Assembly (NCBI RefSeq): GCF_025398315.1
Contig: NZ_JAODOQ010000001.1
Coordinates: 2,170,001 to 2,234,000, forward strand
DNA length: 64,000 nt
Direction: 5' to 3'
Source of the DNA: Shewanella phaeophyticola
Lineage (GTDB): Bacteria; Pseudomonadota; Gammaproteobacteria; Enterobacterales; Shewanellaceae
Positions 62,178-64,000 of the stretch are shown here, piece after piece. Under the pieces are notes generated by a model. The model made no database searches, had not been told where the DNA came from, and worked only from the letters and a program-made list of their open reading frames with translations. A program made the position numbers and the translations under genes. How positions within the stretch are numbered: the first letter of the stretch is position 1; each line of letters begins with the position of its first letter.

Positions 62178-62791
62178 TGTTAAAAACCGTCCCGCTGGCA
62201 CATCTGCCCTTTTCACAAGCATGTGAAAACAACAAACAGCCCATTTTAAGCTTATTAATGCAATGGTTTGCTCAATCAAACCATGTGCTTGAGGTGGGTT
62301 CGGGCACTGGGCAACACTGTGTACACTTTGCGGCGCACTTAGACCATCTACATTGGCAACCTAGCGATCAATTAACTTATTTGGCCAACCTACAGGCGCG
62401 GCTAGCACATTTTCCTTTGTGCAATCTGGCTGATCCGGTTGCACTAGATGTTAGCCAGTCATGGCCACAATTTACCACTCAGGTTGATGCTATTTATAGC
62501 GCCAATACCTTACACATTATGAGCAAACCGCTAGTTGAAGCCTTTTTTGCTGGTTGCGGCCAAGTATTAGCAACGCCAGGTTGTGTTGCTGTTTATGGTG
62601 CATTTAATTATGCAGGTCAATATACTAGCGCCAGTAATCAGCAATTTGATGATTGGCTAAAACAACAAAACCCTCACAGTGGCATTCGTGATATCGAATG
62701 GATTACATCACTGGCGAAACAACACGATTTGCATCTACAACAAGATGTTGCCATGCCAGCAAACAACAGAATGCTGTATTTTACCCGCTGA
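62177..62791 (+). CDS. DUF938 SAM-dependent methyltransferase-like protein
   Basis: A 204-residue class I methyltransferase-like protein. The SAM loop VLEVGSGTGQHCVHFAAHL is intact (near residue 35), followed by WQPSDQL and IYSANTLHIMS. The substrate is unknown. Its ATG overlaps the last base of the response regulator stop (TAATG), implying translational coupling. Confidence 0.87.
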   Translation: MLKTVPLAHLPFSQACENNKQPILSLLMQWFAQSNHVLEVGSGTGQHCVHFAAHLDHLHWQPSDQLTYLANLQARLAHFPLCNLADPVALDVSQSWPQFTTQVDAIYSANTLHIMSKPLVEAFFAGCGQVLATPGCVAVYGAFNYAGQYTSASNQQFDDWLKQQNPHSGIRDIEWITSLAKQHDLHLQQDVAMPANNRMLYFTR

Positions 62792-62898
62792 TCAATCCAA
62801 CAATGTAATCTCTGTTTATCACTTTGCCCTAAATACGCTAAGCTATTAACTTGTCTGGCGATTTAATACTAACGTTGTTTAACACAAGGACACACACT

Positions 62899-63745
62899 AT
62901 GGGTTCTGTTACCACCCAAAAACACCCAAATGGTCTTGAATATGTAGACGTAAATACTGAACTGTGCCAAGCACGGATCTTTATGCAAGGCGCACAAATC
63001 GATCAATTTACTCCAAAAGGTAAACGCCCTTTGTTATGGGTGTCATCTGCAGATGATTACCAACCAGGCAATGGGATCCGTGGTGGTATTCCGGTATGTT
63101 GGCTACTGGTTTGGCGCACATGAAAACCCAGAGTATCCCCAACATGGTTTTGGGCGTAATAAAGTCTGGTCACTAGAATCAGTTAATATGCGTAATCAAG
63201 TCGTAGATCTAGTGTTTACCTTGCCACAAAGTGAGTTTGAACGACAATATTGGCCGCATAACACTCAAGTTAAGGTATTATTTACCTTAAGCGAAACCCT
63301 GTCGCTCAGTATCATTAACACCAATTTAGGTGACTCTCATGTTAGCTTAACTCAAGCATTACACAGTTATTTCCCTATTGGTGATATCCATCAGTTAAAG
63401 GCAACAGGTTTTAGCGACTCAAAATACATCGAGTTTGGCCAAGGTCCGATTAAACAACCACAAGACAGTGTTGAGTTTGACCGAGAAACCGATCGTGTTT
63501 ATACCGATTTAGCCCCGCAACAAGCGCTGCATACTCCACACGGTACCATTCTTGTGAGTCGTGAAAATAGTCAATCAGCGGTATTGTGGAACCCATGGAT
63601 AGACAAGTCTATGCGCTTATCTCGCTTTAATAGTGAAGATTATTTAACGATGGTGTGTTTAGAAGCGGCTAACGTACTTGAAGATAACGTAGAGCTGGCG
63701 CCAGGAGAAAGCCATACATTAACAACGCAGATTGCTTGGCAGTAA
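62899..63745 (+). CDS. yeaD: D-hexose-6-phosphate mutarotase YeaD (frameshifted in this sequence)
   Basis: An aldose-1-epimerase-family enzyme that interconverts alpha and beta glucose 6-phosphate. Motifs: NGIRGGIPVCW, HGFGRNKVWSLE, LTQALHSYFPIGDI and VLWNPWIDKS. The conserved CWPWFGAHENPEYPQHG is split at 63101-63109: GGCTACTGG stands where GGCCCTGG or similar (Trp-Pro-Trp) is expected, an extra base. Restored length is 281 residues. ATG at 62899 follows ACAAGGACA. Single gene with a terminator. Confidence 0.88.
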
Positions 63746-63756
63746 CCCTCTTTGTT

Positions 63757-63791
63757 AGCAACAAAAAAGGTAGCCTAGGCTACCTTTTTTC
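63757..63791 (+). terminator. Rho-independent terminator after yeaD
   Basis: AAAAAAGGTAGCCTAGGCTACCTTTTTT is a perfect palindrome with A and T runs; it can also serve the convergent gene to its right. Confidence 0.88.
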
Positions 63792-63841
63792 TTACTCACG
63801 AACTAATCATCGCATAGGGACGAGGCCCTAGGGTCTGTTAG

Positions 63842-64000
63842 TTAGCTGTGATAGTACAACCTAATGGGCTATCTGAGTTTTCATATACAATGTCGCCCAC
63901 TGGAGCATAGTCAGCTGCAACAATTGACGCTTTCTCTTGGAAGAAAGTGTATAACACTTCTGCATCAACATAACCCGTTTGGATTGGGTCTAACACTGGG
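63842..64000 (-). CDS. 3' end of an unrecognised gene (5' part outside window)
   Basis: An open frame of 52 codons runs in from the right edge and ends at TAA (63842-63844). It reads PVLDPIQTGYVDAEVLYTFF, then PVGDIVYENSDSPLGCTITAN. The composition (many small and aromatic residues, a late cysteine) suggests a secreted or surface protein, but I cannot name a family. Confidence 0.5.

Noticed and set aside
63829..63840. A third MITE end (TAGGGTCTGTT) near the right edge
   Set aside because: Only 11 bases match the element end; the next bases diverge and no second end lies in the window.

Overview
The window is chromosomal DNA of a marine gammaproteobacterium, almost certainly Shewanella or a close relative. 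The gene orders aat-bpt-infA, clpA-clpS/cspD, nudJ-mnmA-hflD-purB-roxA and DUF1285-ydiJ-ppsA/ppsR, together with a monomeric NADP isocitrate dehydrogenase, are typical of that genus. Base composition is fairly AT-rich. I saw no rRNA, tRNA, CRISPR array, prophage or complete insertion sequence.

Layout. 1-9000: the end of mrp/apbC, metG, a Kef-type antiporter, a Nif3-like protein, small proteins, the N-end-rule transferases aat and bpt, and infA. 9000-20800: clpA/clpS with divergent cspD, monomeric icd, rluE, nudJ-mnmA-hflD-purB, and roxA. 20800-34000: leucine dehydrogenase behind a probable LiuR operator, a metallophosphoesterase/acyltransferase pair probably making ornithine-type lipids, CBS-domain proteins, a TonB-like protein, an operon of two DUF1538 membrane proteins with a P-II protein and a CBS protein, a diguanylate cyclase, and a LysR regulator. 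34000-45200: a Nudix gene, a nine-gene Mrp/Mbh-like cation/proton antiporter cluster (36.3-44.25 kb), and a degraded second Nudix copy on its far side. Two copies of a TA-flanked MITE lie at 32.2 and 44.4 kb. 45360-50160: a BI-1 family protein, a YqiA-like hydrolase, an unknown protein, an M24 peptidase and MarR. 50160-64000: DUF1285, ydiJ, ppsA/ppsR, aroG, an HD-GYP protein, a histidine phosphatase, Rof, a thioesterase, a LuxR response regulator, DUF938, YeaD, and the end of an unrecognised gene.

The most striking feature is not a gene. At least 14 genes carry small indels or scrambled bases, and most fall exactly where the conserved protein demands GGCCC or its complement GGGCC, usually a Gly-Pro pair. 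Affected genes include clpA, cspD, icd (twice), roxA, mrpE, mrpG, mrpD (twice), ppsA, the HD-GYP gene and yeaD. An in-frame case in mnmA destroys an invariant Gly-His. Housekeeping and accessory genes are hit alike, so I read these as systematic read or consensus errors at one short motif, possibly a modified-base motif, and not as gene decay. I annotate these genes over their full restored span and mark each break.

The most interesting biology is the Mrp-like cluster, which encodes three separate antiporter-like subunits, a fused MbhD/MbhE/MrpB subunit and a small extra membrane protein, and the DUF1538-DUF1538-PII-CBS operon, which looks like a membrane system under nucleotide-sensing control.
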